From: UBA7672 sp044224605 | GTDB lineage: Bacteria > Pseudomonadota > Alphaproteobacteria > Caulobacterales > Hyphomonadaceae | Direction: 5' to 3' | NCBI GenBank assembly: GCA_044224605.1 | Contig: JBGAKC010000002.1 | Coordinates: 103,727-167,726 of the forward strand | Length of the DNA stretch: 64,000 nucleotides | In this document: piece by piece, positions 25,206-33,069 of the stretch | Numbering within the stretch: position 1 is the stretch's first letter | Layout of the letters: every line of letters begins with the position of its first letter | Made by a program: the position numbers and the translations under genes | Notes under the pieces: generated by a model | Database searches by the model: none | What the model was told of the DNA's origin: nothing | What the model saw: only the letters and a program-made list of their open reading frames with translations

Positions 25206-25960
25206 TCGCCGAAGCCGGGATCAATAGCGTCTGGGTTGAAGCCCAGCCGCCCTGTCAGCTCGTTGATGCCGCCCAGCCCGCCGGCGCCGCTCATCATCGG
25301 CGAGCCGTTATAGCTGTAGACGCTGCGTGTGCCGTTGCTGGACTTCCACTCGCCGCCCTCGCAGCCGACCTTCCATGGGCACGGCGCGATGAACTCGGCA
25401 TATTGCTGCTTCAGTTCTTCCTTGCTACGCGGCATGAGCGAGGCCTGGTTGCCGATCTTCGCCGCCCAATTTGTCCCGCACTCCTTCGGCTTGATGCCGA
25501 TGCGCGCCGTGCATGGATCATTGCTCGCCAGCCCCTCAATGCCGCCCTTGCGCTCCGGCATGGCGAACGGCGACGGCCCAAGCACGACGCTGCCCGATCC
25601 CGTCGAAGCCGCTGGCGCCGGCGCATCCGGCGCCGCGCGCGCCTGGTCCTTCTTGTTGGGCGTCGCCACCGGAACCGTATCCGTCCCCGCCTGCGGCGGA
25701 GGCGCCTTTGGCGCGCTCCTTGTCGATGGAGGCCGGACCGTCTCAGAAGGCAGCGGCAGCGAGTCCGTCAGCAGCGACACTTCCAGCACCGGCCTTGGCG
25801 CAGCCTCGCCAACCGGCGGCAGCGTCTTTCCCGACGCTGCCAGAAAGCCCGCGACCACAATGCCGACAACCAGATGCGCCACAACGGATCCCGCCGCCGG
25901 CGCGAGCTTCTTCCAGCCCGGCCAGTCCGCCCACTGCCTTATGCGCGCAGGGAATTCCAT
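25202..25960 (-). CDS. TonB-like membrane-anchored periplasmic protein (tandem paralogue 2)
   Basis: 252 residues. A short basic N-terminus is followed by a single membrane helix (SVVAHLVVGIVVAGFLA), with Ser25 and His29 four residues apart, the spacing of the functional S/H pair in TonB. A Pro-rich periplasmic stretch (about 55-130) leads to a C-terminal domain with four cysteines (NDPCTARIG, KPKECGTNW, APCPWKVGCEGGEW). The end, RLGFNPDAIDPGFGD, is nearly the same as in the neighbour at 25973-26728. The domain is not a recognisable TonB C-terminus. Energy coupling to ExbB/ExbD is speculative. The two genes are 12 bases apart. Confidence 0.65.
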   Translation of the reverse strand: MEFPARIRQWADWPGWKKLAPAAGSVVAHLVVGIVVAGFLAASGKTLPPVGEAAPRPVLEVSLLTDSLPLPSETVRPPSTRSAPKAPPPQAGTDTVPVATPNKKDQARAAPDAPAPAASTGSGSVVLGPSPFAMPERKGGIEGLASNDPCTARIGIKPKECGTNWAAKIGNQASLMPRSKEELKQQYAEFIAPCPWKVGCEGGEWKSSNGTRSVYSYNGSPMMSGAGGLGGINELTGRLGFNPDAIDPGFGD

Positions 25961-25972
25961 GGCGCGATCCTA

Positions 25973-26728
25973 CTAGTCCCCGAACCCCCGATCAAAGTGG
26001 TCTGGGTTAAATCCAAGCCGTCCAACTGAATCGTGAAGCCCGCCCAGCCCAGCAGCGCCCGCCGCCATGGGCGTCGAAGACCCATGGTCATTGCGCGATC
26101 CCGGCGCGGGCCCGCCAACGCTGCGCGTCCCGTTGGTGGATATCCATTCCCCGCCTTCGCACCCCACATTCCAGGGACATTTGGGCATGTATTCGGCGTA
26201 GTATTTCGCCTGCTCCTGCTTCGTCGCCGGCATCAGCGAAGCCTGCCCCTTCGCTGCCCAGTCAGTTCCGCACTCACGCGGCTTGGGCCCAAACTTCACC
26301 TTGCACGGATCGCTGCCGCTCACGCTCGCAAGCCCACGTGCGAGCCCATCCCCCGGTGCGCCGAACGAGACGACATCATCAGCTGCGCCCGCCTCGGCCG
26401 GCGCTATCGCCTGCCGCCCCTTTGCGCCCGGCTTGCCCAGAGGGGGCGCGACGTCGATCGAAGCAGATGGCTTGGCCACAGGCCGTGGCGCACTTGGTTT
26501 CGTCGCGGCTGGCAATGGCAAAGAGTCCGCCATCAGCGCGATCTCGATAATCTTGTCGCGCCGCGGCTCGCGGCGCATCTCCGCCTCCGGCTTCGCAGCC
26601 GAGACAGCTATCGCGCCCATCACGACCACGCCCGCCACGGCATGCACAACGACGGAGCCCGCCACCGGCGCATGCCTGCGCACGGCGGGGCTGTTCGTCC
26701 ATCGCGTTATGCCGCCCCAAAACGTCAT
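25973..26728 (-). CDS. TonB-like membrane-anchored periplasmic protein (tandem paralogue 1)
   Basis: 251 residues, paralogous over its whole length to the next gene. Membrane helix with Ser25 and His29 (SVVVHAVAGVVVMGAIAV), then LMADSLPLPAA (the partner has LLTDSLPLPSE), a Pro/Ala linker, and the Cys-containing C-terminal domain (DPCKVKFGPKPRECGTDWAAK, KCPWNVGCEGGEW, NGTRSV, RLGFNPDHFDRGFGD). The C-terminal domains are far more alike than the linkers, so that domain is under constraint. The start codon lies at the base of a 10-bp hairpin (26727-26752). I cannot assign a function. Confidence 0.65.
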   Translation of the reverse strand: MTFWGGITRWTNSPAVRRHAPVAGSVVVHAVAGVVVMGAIAVSAAKPEAEMRREPRRDKIIEIALMADSLPLPAATKPSAPRPVAKPSASIDVAPPLGKPGAKGRQAIAPAEAGAADDVVSFGAPGDGLARGLASVSGSDPCKVKFGPKPRECGTDWAAKGQASLMPATKQEQAKYYAEYMPKCPWNVGCEGGEWISTNGTRSVGGPAPGSRNDHGSSTPMAAGAAGLGGLHDSVGRLGFNPDHFDRGFGD

Positions 26729-26752
26729 CGCGCGGGACTATGCCCGCGCGAT
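26727..26752 (-). terminator. Hairpin over the start codon; possible clpP-like terminator
   Basis: ATCGCGCGGG and CCCGCGCGAT (26727-26736 and 26743-26752) are exact complements. On the minus strand the stem ends inside the ATG of the TonB-like gene and is followed by GACGTTTTGG. It may end the upstream clpP-like transcript or hide the downstream start codon, or both. Confidence 0.5.
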
Positions 26753-26785
26753 GCGTCGATACGGAATGATGAAATCCGACGTGGA

Positions 26786-27406
26786 CTACGCGATTTCTTT
26801 GTAGGAAGTCACAATCTTGCCCACAAGGCCGTAAGCCACAGCCTCTTCCGCGCTCATCCAGTGGTCGCGGTCGGTGTCCTTCTTGATGCGGTCGACCGGC
26901 TGGCCGGTGGCAGCGGAGAAGATCTTGTTCAGGCGCTCGCGCATCTTGATGATCTCGCGCGCCTGGATCTCCACGTCGGAGGCCTGGCCGCCCACGCCGC
27001 CGCGGGGTTCATGCAGCAGGAAACGCGTGTTGGGCAGCGCAAAGCGCCGCGCCTTCTCGCCCGCCGAATAGATCAGCGCGCCCGCCGAGGCGCACCAGCC
27101 CGTGCCCAGGATGTTCACCGGCGCCCGCACGAACTTGATCATGTCGTGGATCATGTCGCCGCTCTCCACGTGCCCGCCCGGCGAGGAAAGGACCAACAGG
27201 ATCGGCTTGTCGCTGACGGCCGAATAGGCCAGCAGCTGCGCGCAGGTCGAGCGTGCAATCTTGTCGTTGATCTCGCCCGTGAGCAGGATGGTCCGGGCGT
27301 CGAACATCGCCTTTTCCATCAGGGAAGACGGCGACTCGTCCTTTTTCGTGTCGGGCGCGTCATCCTCGTCTTCGTCGTCGAGGCGGAAATCGAACCGAAT
27401 CGGCAT
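26786..27406 (-). CDS. ClpP-family serine protease (second ClpP type)
   Basis: 206 residues, ClpP fold. The catalytic serine is in GTGWCASAGALIY, the histidine in TRFLLHEPRGG and the aspartate in IKKDTDRDHWMSAEEA, so the triad is complete. The start differs from the usual housekeeping ClpP: an acidic leader (FRLDDEDEDD) replaces the axial-loop segment, and RTILLTGEINDKIARS replaces RIIFLGxxV. Alphaproteobacteria often carry such a second ClpP, which may form mixed rings or work with another partner. No Clp ATPase gene is close by. Confidence 0.88.
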   Translation of the reverse strand: MPIRFDFRLDDEDEDDAPDTKKDESPSSLMEKAMFDARTILLTGEINDKIARSTCAQLLAYSAVSDKPILLVLSSPGGHVESGDMIHDMIKFVRAPVNILGTGWCASAGALIYSAGEKARRFALPNTRFLLHEPRGGVGGQASDVEIQAREIIKMRERLNKIFSAATGQPVDRIKKDTDRDHWMSAEEAVAYGLVGKIVTSYKEIA

Positions 27407-27507
27407 TCAAGGCTCCAGCAGTGTCAGACCGCATAGGTGGCGGTCCTCCCGTCCCGGGTCAATGGCCGGCGCAGAGCCCTGAAAACAGGCCTGTTCATGG
27501 AATGCGG

Positions 27508-28035
27508 TTAATGCCCCGCGAACCAGACCAGATAGCTGACCTCGATGCCCTGCGCGGACAGTTTGGTGTCGCCCTGCAGTTCCGGCAGGCAGACCAGGAA
27601 CGCCGCCCCCGCGATCTTTGCCCCTGCCTTGCGCAAGAGCTTGATCGCCGCCAGCGACGTGCCGCCCGTCGCGATCAGGTCATCCACCAGCAGCACCCGG
27701 TCGCCCGGCGAGATCGCGTCCGCGTGCATCTCCATCGAGTCGACGCCGTATTCGAGCTCATAGCTCTCCGTGATCACGTTGTGGGGCAGCTTGCCCTTCT
27801 TGCGCAGCGGCACGAACCCCGCCGACAGCTGGTGCGCCACGGCCCCGCCGAGGATGAACCCGCGCGCCTCGATCCCCGCGACCTTGTCGATCTTCTGCCC
27901 CGCCCAGGGCTGCACCAGTTCGTCCACCGCCTGCCGGAAGGCGCGGGGATTGCCCATCAGCGTGGTGACATCCCGGAACATGATCCCCTTCTTCGGAAAG
28001 TCCGGGATCGTGCGAATGGCGTCTTTCAGTTCCAT
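27508..28035 (-). CDS. apt: Adenine phosphoribosyltransferase
   Basis: 175 residues, the normal size. It converts adenine and PRPP to AMP. The PRPP-binding motif is VLLVDDLIATGGTSLAAIKLL, and the IPDFPKKGIMFRDVTTLM start and GIEARGFILGGAVAHQLSAGFVPLRKKGKLP block are diagnostic. It is the last gene of a same-strand run mtnP - lysE-like - GST - apt. MtnP releases adenine from methylthioadenosine, so Apt reclaims the product of the first gene. Confidence 0.97.
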   Translation of the reverse strand: MELKDAIRTIPDFPKKGIMFRDVTTLMGNPRAFRQAVDELVQPWAGQKIDKVAGIEARGFILGGAVAHQLSAGFVPLRKKGKLPHNVITESYELEYGVDSMEMHADAISPGDRVLLVDDLIATGGTSLAAIKLLRKAGAKIAGAAFLVCLPELQGDTKLSAQGIEVSYLVWFAGH

Positions 28036-28093
28036 GGTCTGTTCCAGAAGTCAGTCAGGTTGCCTGTCGCCGAGCATTGCCGGGCGTCTGTAA

Positions 28094-28744
28094 CTACGCA
28101 ATGTCCGTCCGCGCCAGCTGGCGTGTTTCCTTGCCCGCCGCCGCAATCCACGCGGCCATGTGCGGCTCGGAGCTCATCCGGTCGATATAGCCCTGCGCCG
28201 CCGCCGAACGCGCGATGGCGTAGGTCACGAACCGCGTCACGACCGGCGCATACATCGCATCCGCGATCGACCACTGTCCGAACAGGAACGGCCCGCCCGA
28301 CCGTTTGAGCCAGCCGCTCCACAACTCATCGACCTTCGCCGCATCGTCCAGCCCAGCCTGCGTCATCCGGCTCGCATCCGTCCGCCGCCGGATGTTCATC
28401 GGCGCATCATTGCGCAGGCTGGCGAACCCCGAATGCATCATCGTCGCCGCCGAGCGGGCCAGCGCCCGCTCCGTCGCATCCTTCGGCCACAGCGCAGGGT
28501 TCTGCTCCGCCGCCCACTCGCAGATCGCGAGGCTCTCCGCGATCGTCACGCCATTGCCGAGATCCAGGGCCGGCACGCGCGCCGTCGGCGAGATCGCTCC
28601 GAACACCGGCTTGCCGCCGCCCAGCTCGGGCAGCACATGCATCACTTCCTCGAACGCAACGCCGCCGACCTTCAGCGCCAGCCACGGCCGCATCGACCAG
28701 GACGAATAATTCTTGTCGCCGATGTGCAGCCGCACGCCCGCCAT
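28094..28744 (-). CDS. Glutathione S-transferase (copy B)
   Basis: 216 residues. The thioredoxin-like domain begins VRLHIGDKNYSSWSMRPWLALKVGG, with Ser residues in the catalytic position, as in the zeta/omega-like bacterial GSTs. PTARVPALDLGNGVTIAESLAICEW contains the cis-Pro and glutathione site. The C-domain has FGQWSIADAMYAPVVTRF. GGGAGG precedes the ATG. It lies 12 bases behind a LysE-family gene, mirroring the pair at 21.5-22.8 kb. Confidence 0.92.
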   Translation of the reverse strand: MAGVRLHIGDKNYSSWSMRPWLALKVGGVAFEEVMHVLPELGGGKPVFGAISPTARVPALDLGNGVTIAESLAICEWAAEQNPALWPKDATERALARSAATMMHSGFASLRNDAPMNIRRRTDASRMTQAGLDDAAKVDELWSGWLKRSGGPFLFGQWSIADAMYAPVVTRFVTYAIARSAAAQGYIDRMSSEPHMAAWIAAAGKETRQLARTDIA

Positions 28745-28756
28745 GGGACCCTCCCG

Positions 28757-29398
28757 TTACGTGTGCTGCTTGTAGGCGATGACCACCAGCAAGGCGAGAC
28801 CGAGGAAGACTATGCCCACGCCGCGCTCGAACCACGCGCGGATTTGCGGCTTGCCGAGGAAACGCTGCAACGTGCCGCCGATATAGGTGTACATCAGCTG
28901 CACCGCGACATCGACGATCGTCCCGACCACGCCGATCGCGATCGTCTGGCTCGCCACGTCGCGGCTCGCATTTATGAACTGCGGCAGCAGGATGGTGAAC
29001 CAGATCACCGTCTTCGGATTGCCGAACCCGATCATCAGTCCATCGAAGAAGGCGCCGCGGCCGACGGGGATCACGGGCACTGGCTGGTTCGTATCCAGCG
29101 GCTTGTGCTTCTGGAACGACCGAAAAATCGCCATCACGCCGAGAAAGGCCAGATAGGCCGCGCCCGCATACTTCAGGATGAAGAAGGCCAGTTCCGACGT
29201 CGCAATCAGCACGCCGAGCCCAACCGCGGTCAGCGCGAAATAGACGACATTGGCGACCTGGATGCCGAAGCCGGCCATCATGCCGGCGCGATGCCCGCGC
29301 AGCGCCGCTTGCGACATGATGAACATCACGTTCGGGCCAGGCGCCATGCTGACCAGCGTGGTCATGCCGATGAACAACAGGAAGTTGTCGGGCAGCAT
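28757..29398 (-). CDS. LysE-family translocator (copy B)
   Basis: 213 residues, six hydrophobic helices. FIGMTTLVSMAPGPNVMFIMSQAALRGHRAGMMAGFGI is the family's N-terminal block (the P-G-P-N core is intact), and GLMIGFGNPKTVIWFTILLPQF is the second. It is probably an inner-membrane amino-acid or metabolite exporter. It sits between mtnP and a GST gene in a tight same-strand cluster. Confidence 0.9.
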   Translation of the reverse strand: MLPDNFLLFIGMTTLVSMAPGPNVMFIMSQAALRGHRAGMMAGFGIQVANVVYFALTAVGLGVLIATSELAFFILKYAGAAYLAFLGVMAIFRSFQKHKPLDTNQPVPVIPVGRGAFFDGLMIGFGNPKTVIWFTILLPQFINASRDVASQTIAIGVVGTIVDVAVQLMYTYIGGTLQRFLGKPQIRAWFERGVGIVFLGLALLVVIAYKQHT

Positions 29399-29463
29399 CT
29401 ACTCTCGATTTCCCCGCCCTTGTCCTGCCGCGCCCGGGATGTGGGAGTACGGGGTGGTTTCCG

Positions 29464-30342
29464 TCAAGCCCTCAACACCCTCCCGGCGACCGCGTCGAGC
29501 CTTGCCACCAGCGCGGGATCCCGTGCGTCAGGCGGGGTGATGATCGCATGGTCGAGGCAGGTATCGATCCCGTTCGGGTCCGGCGTGCGCGGCGCCGCGG
29601 CCATGCGCTGCGCGATACGGGCGACCAGCGCCTGCGCCTTCTCGGCATTGCCATGGAGAACTTTCAGAACGTCGGTCACCGAAACGGCCGCCACCTCCTC
29701 GCGCCAGCAATCATAGTCCGTCACCATGGCCACGGTCGCATAGGGTAGCTCCGCCTCGCGCGCGAGCTTGGCTTCCGGCATGTTGGTCATGCCGATCACG
29801 TCGCAACCCCACGAACGATAAAGCTTCGACTCCGCCAACGACGAGAACTGCGGTCCTTCCATCGTCAGATAGGTTCCGCCCCGGTGCGTGCGAACGCCCA
29901 GCGCTGTGGATTCCTCCGCCGCAAACCCTGCCAGTCGCGACGACACCGGATGCGCCATCGACACATGCGCCACCACGCCCTCGCCGAAGAAGCTCTTCTC
30001 GCGCGCAAATGTTCGGTCGACGAACTGGTCCACGATCACGAAGTCGCCCGGCGCGAACGCCTCCTTCAGCGACCCGCACGCCGACAGCGAGATCAGGTCC
30101 GTGCACCCCGCCCGCTTCATCACATCAATATTGGCGCGATAGTTCAGCTGCGTCGGCCCGAGCCTGTGCCCACGCCCGTGCCGCGGCATGAACACCAGCT
30201 CCACGCCATTGAGTTTGCCGCGAAACACCTGATCCGAAGGCACGCCCCAAGGCGAGACGATCGTCTGCCACCGTCCATCCTCGATACCAGGCATCTGGTA
30301 GAGCCCCGATCCGCCGATGACGCCGAGTGTCCAGTTGGTCAT
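29464..30342 (-). CDS. mtnP: S-methyl-5'-thioadenosine phosphorylase
   Basis: 292 residues. It splits methylthioadenosine with phosphate into adenine and methylthioribose-1-phosphate, the first step of methionine salvage. Seen: LGVIGGSGLYQMPGI, MPRHGRGHRLGPTQLNYRANI (phosphate site), LISLSACGSLKEAFAPGDFV, YLTMEGPQFSSLAES, IGMTNMPEAKLAREAELPYA and MVTDYDCW, whose Asp contacts the purine. The Met in the EGPQFSS/MTNMPEA region and the Asp-Tyr-Asp fit MtnP rather than general purine nucleoside phosphorylase. First gene of the cluster ending with apt. Confidence 0.94.
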   Translation of the reverse strand: MTNWTLGVIGGSGLYQMPGIEDGRWQTIVSPWGVPSDQVFRGKLNGVELVFMPRHGRGHRLGPTQLNYRANIDVMKRAGCTDLISLSACGSLKEAFAPGDFVIVDQFVDRTFAREKSFFGEGVVAHVSMAHPVSSRLAGFAAEESTALGVRTHRGGTYLTMEGPQFSSLAESKLYRSWGCDVIGMTNMPEAKLAREAELPYATVAMVTDYDCWREEVAAVSVTDVLKVLHGNAEKAQALVARIAQRMAAAPRTPDPNGIDTCLDHAIITPPDARDPALVARLDAVAGRVLRA

Positions 30343-30375
30343 GGCGCAAGGCTAGCGCGGCGCACTCGCGGTGTC

Positions 30376-30398
30376 ATTCTCGGGTTTGTCCCGAGAAT
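30376..30398. repeat. Intergenic inverted repeat, REP-like
   Basis: ATTCTCGGG (30376-30384) pairs exactly with CCCGAGAAT (30390-30398) around TTTGT. It lies between the SDR stop and the mtnP start. Hairpins of this wording recur in intergenic DNA of Caulobacterales relatives as I recall them; this window has only one copy. Confidence 0.5.
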
Positions 30399-30474
30399 CT
30401 CGGCGCGATCTCAGTGGGAGTTCGGCGACGGGCCCTCGCCGTCTTGCGCACCAAGGAATTGTTGTCAGTCAGCC

Positions 30475-31257
30475 TCAACGTGGGGCCATGCGGATGCCGC
30501 CATCCAGCCTGAGGCACTGCGCGTTGAAATAGGAATTTCGGACAAGTTCGAGCACAAGACTTCCGAACTCCTCGGGTTTGCCGAGGCGCTTCGGAAACGG
30601 CACCGATGCGGCAAGCGATTCAAGCACTTTCGGCGCAGCTCCAAGCATAAGCGGCGTGGCGAAGATACCTGGCATGATCGCGTTCACGCGGATGCCCAGA
30701 TCCATAAGATCGCGCGCCATTGGCAAGACCAGACCGTTCACGCCCGCCTTCGCTGAGCCGTAGATCACCTGCCCGATTTGCCCGTCCTGCGCAGCGACGG
30801 AGGCGGTCAGCGTAATGCAGCCGCGTTCTTCGTCTTCCAGGGCCGGCAGCGTCGACATGCCGAGTGCGGAAAGCGAGGCGACGCGGTAGCTGGCCGTGAG
30901 GATGCCGGCGACGCCGTAGGCGTAGTCCTCGGTGGAGGTGCGTTTGTAGGCGCGCGTTTCCTTGTCGAATGAGAGTGTCTTGCCGCGGCGTGCGGTCATC
31001 GCGCAATGCACTGTGACCCGCTCCTGACCATGCGCGGCGCGCGCTTTTTCGAAGCCCGCAACCACGCTGTCCTCGCTCGTGATGTCGACCTTGCAGAAGA
31101 GCCCGCCGATTTCCTCGGCAACGGCCTGGCCGGCGCCTTCATTGACGTCGAAGATCGCCACTTTCGCGCCAGCGCCGGCGAGCGCTTGCGCGCTGGCCTT
31201 GCCGAGCCCTGAAGCGCCGCCCGTCACCACGGCGGCAGTCGTTTTTTCGATCTTCAT
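30475..31257 (-). CDS. SDR-family dehydrogenase, 3-hydroxyacyl-CoA dehydrogenase type 2-like
   Basis: 260 residues from ATG 31257, with GGGAGAAGAAGG upstream. Rossmann motif VVTGGASGLGKASAQALAGAGAKVAIFDV; CITLTASVAAQDGQIGQVIYGSAKAGVNGL holds the catalytic Ser, Tyr and Lys (Y-x3-K). The insertion near residue 100 (SFDKETRAYKRTSTEDYAYGVAGILTASYR) and the PFPKRLGKPEEFGSLVLEL end resemble HSD17B10-type 3-hydroxyacyl-CoA dehydrogenases, which act in branched-chain and fatty-acid oxidation. The typical catalytic Asn region is altered (HCAMTARRGK). Substrate inferred only from similarity. Confidence 0.85.
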   Translation of the reverse strand: MKIEKTTAAVVTGGASGLGKASAQALAGAGAKVAIFDVNEGAGQAVAEEIGGLFCKVDITSEDSVVAGFEKARAAHGQERVTVHCAMTARRGKTLSFDKETRAYKRTSTEDYAYGVAGILTASYRVASLSALGMSTLPALEDEERGCITLTASVAAQDGQIGQVIYGSAKAGVNGLVLPMARDLMDLGIRVNAIMPGIFATPLMLGAAPKVLESLAASVPFPKRLGKPEEFGSLVLELVRNSYFNAQCLRLDGGIRMAPR

Positions 31258-31382
31258 TGCCTTCTTCTCCCGATGATGGCGCGTCTGGCGGCGACGTGTG
31301 GGTATATCCATGAAGTGAACGCAGGCATTTGTGCTCGATCACGCGGCAAACTCAAGCGGGCAACTAACGTCCGCTTAGGTCC

Positions 31383-31423
31383 GAGGCTGCCGTCTAATCT
31401 CCGCCTTACGGCTGGGCAGCCTC
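31383..31423. repeat. Inverted repeat between GNAT and SDR genes
   Basis: GAGGCTGCC (31383-31391) and GGCAGCCTC (31415-31423) are exact complements separated by 23 bases. It may fold downstream of the GNAT transcript (minus strand) or act in the SDR leader. No T run follows on either strand. Confidence 0.4.
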
Positions 31424-31452
31424 ACAGCGTAATCAGCCTCTCGTCCCGCCAG

Positions 31453-31950
31453 TCAGAACCACTTCCGCATGAATGTTGGCGCAGGCGTCAGCGGGTTCAC
31501 CGTGTGCAGCTTCACGTCATCCGCCAGAGCGTAGCCGAGCGAGGTCCAGAACGCGACGAGCCGGGACTGGTCATGCCGCACGCCCAGTTGCGCGCCCGCA
31601 TACCCTCTCGCGCGGGCCTCCTCCTCCAGCGCCGCGACTAACGGCGCGCCGAGCCCCAGCTTGCGGTGCGTCTTCAGCACGCCGACGCGCTTGATCTCCA
31701 CCCACATCCGCGGATCGCCCGCAGGCCCGGGCACCGGAAAGAACCGCCCCGCGCCGACAGCCTCCTCGCCCGCGAACATGATCACGGCGCCGCCATCCGC
31801 CAGCTGCGCCCCGATGCCTTCCGCGGTCTCGCGATAGGCGGACGAATTCTCCGCCACCGTCCCCGTCCAGCAGCGCAGCATCACATCGCGCAGCAGTGCG
31901 CCTTCGCCGGGCCGCGCAAGTCTCAGGTGAAATCTGGAAGGAAGCGTCAT
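31453..31950 (-). CDS. GNAT-family N-acetyltransferase
   Basis: 165 residues from ATG 31950. FHLRLARPGEGALLRDVMLRCW is the opening strand and helix. VGVLKTHRKLGLGAPLVAALEEEARARGYAGAQLGV carries the acetyl-CoA loop (RKLGLGA), and the closing LVAFWTSLGYALADDV is usual for the fold. It follows the cytochrome bc1 operon on the same strand but is separated by a strong terminator. The substrate is unknown. Confidence 0.85.
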   Translation of the reverse strand: MTLPSRFHLRLARPGEGALLRDVMLRCWTGTVAENSSAYRETAEGIGAQLADGGAVIMFAGEEAVGAGRFFPVPGPAGDPRMWVEIKRVGVLKTHRKLGLGAPLVAALEEEARARGYAGAQLGVRHDQSRLVAFWTSLGYALADDVKLHTVNPLTPAPTFMRKWF

Positions 31951-31969
31951 CGCGATCGTTCCGCCCCGC

Positions 31970-32025
31970 AAACGAAAACCGGGACCCGCGCAAACCGACA
32001 GCCCGACGGTTGCGAGGATCCCGGT
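31970..32025 (-). terminator. Terminator of the cytochrome bc1 operon
   Basis: On the minus strand, ACCGGGATCC and GGGTCCCGGT close a long stem, extended inward by CGCAACCG/CGGTTTGCG pairing, and TTTTCGTTT follows. It lies about 130 bases after the petC stop and 20 bases before the GNAT start. Confidence 0.75.
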
Positions 32026-32153
32026 ATACGCCTCGCGGCGTATCGCAAAGGATCAGCGAGCGGCGAAACCGCGCGATCCATTTTGGGGCTGAATCTGCGC
32101 CTCGCTGAAATCCGCCGCAAGTTAACTCGCGACAAACGCGAAGGCGCTTCGGC

Positions 32154-33059
32154 CTAGTGCTCCACGTTCCGCCACAGGCGGCGGTAGGAGAGGAAGGTCA
32201 GGATCGCAAGGATCAGCAGGAAGGGCAGAACCGCCCCGCCCATCTTCTTGCGGTCGACCTGCTTCGGATCACCCGCCCAGGCGAGGAACACAGCGACGTC
32301 GTGCGCCATCTGCTCCTGCGTCGTCGGCGTGCCGTCATCGAACACGACGTTGGCGTTGGCCAGCGGCGGCGCCATCGCTAGGAAGCCGCCCGGCGGCTTC
32401 AGGCGCGGATCACCCGACCAGCTCGCGGCCGTGTCGCCCGCGAAGTAGGCGTTGTAGTGCTGGCCCGAAGCGACCGTGAGGCCGGCCGGCGGCTCATGGA
32501 AGCCCAGCAACAGCGAGTAGACATAACCCGCACCGCCATGTCGCGCCTTGGTGATGACCGACAGATCCGGCGGCAGCGCGCCGCCATTCGCCACGCGCGC
32601 GGCGATGTCGTTCGGATACGGCCCGACGATGTGATCCGACGGTTTCGCCGGCAGCTTCACCGGATCGCCCGAGTCCGGATCGACCGTCGGAATCTGGTTA
32701 ACATAGTTCTTGGCGATTTCCTGGACGTACTTGTTGTCGTTCGGGTTCGGCCATTTCGGGTCGTAGAACGGGCCGCCCTCTTCGCCGAGGTTGCGAAACG
32801 ACAGCAGCTTGAGGCCGTGGCAGGATGAGCAGACCTCGGTGAACACCTTGGCGCCGCGCTGCAGCTGGTTCTGGTCGAACGACCCGAAATAGCCCTCGTG
32901 CGGCCAGCCGCCTTTCGGCTCCATCAGTTCGTGACCGCCCGCGGCGTGCTCGGCCGGAGCGCCGGCGGCGGGGCCGTGCTCCTGCGCGAAGACCGGAAGG
33001 GCGACGGCGCCGGCGGCTAGAGCCGCAAGACCAGCGAGAGCGAGTTTGGCGAAGCGCAT
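32154..33059 (-). CDS. petC: Cytochrome c1 of the bc1 complex
   Basis: 301 residues from ATG 33059, with AAGGAGAG upstream. A signal peptide (LALAGLAALAAGAVALPVFA) exports it. Haem c is attached at TEVCSSCHGLKLLSFRNL. The axial Met is probably in GGFLAMAPPLANANVVFDDG. The C-terminal membrane anchor is AVLPFLLILAILTFLSYRRLW. The subunit takes electrons from the Rieske centre and gives them to soluble cytochrome c. Its N-terminal mature region has an Ala/His-rich stretch (PAAGAPAEHAAGGHE). Last gene of the operon petA-petB-petC. Confidence 0.96.
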   Translation of the reverse strand: MRFAKLALAGLAALAAGAVALPVFAQEHGPAAGAPAEHAAGGHELMEPKGGWPHEGYFGSFDQNQLQRGAKVFTEVCSSCHGLKLLSFRNLGEEGGPFYDPKWPNPNDNKYVQEIAKNYVNQIPTVDPDSGDPVKLPAKPSDHIVGPYPNDIAARVANGGALPPDLSVITKARHGGAGYVYSLLLGFHEPPAGLTVASGQHYNAYFAGDTAASWSGDPRLKPPGGFLAMAPPLANANVVFDDGTPTTQEQMAHDVAVFLAWAGDPKQVDRKKMGGAVLPFLLILAILTFLSYRRLWRNVEH

Positions 33060-33069
33060 CTCTCTCTCC

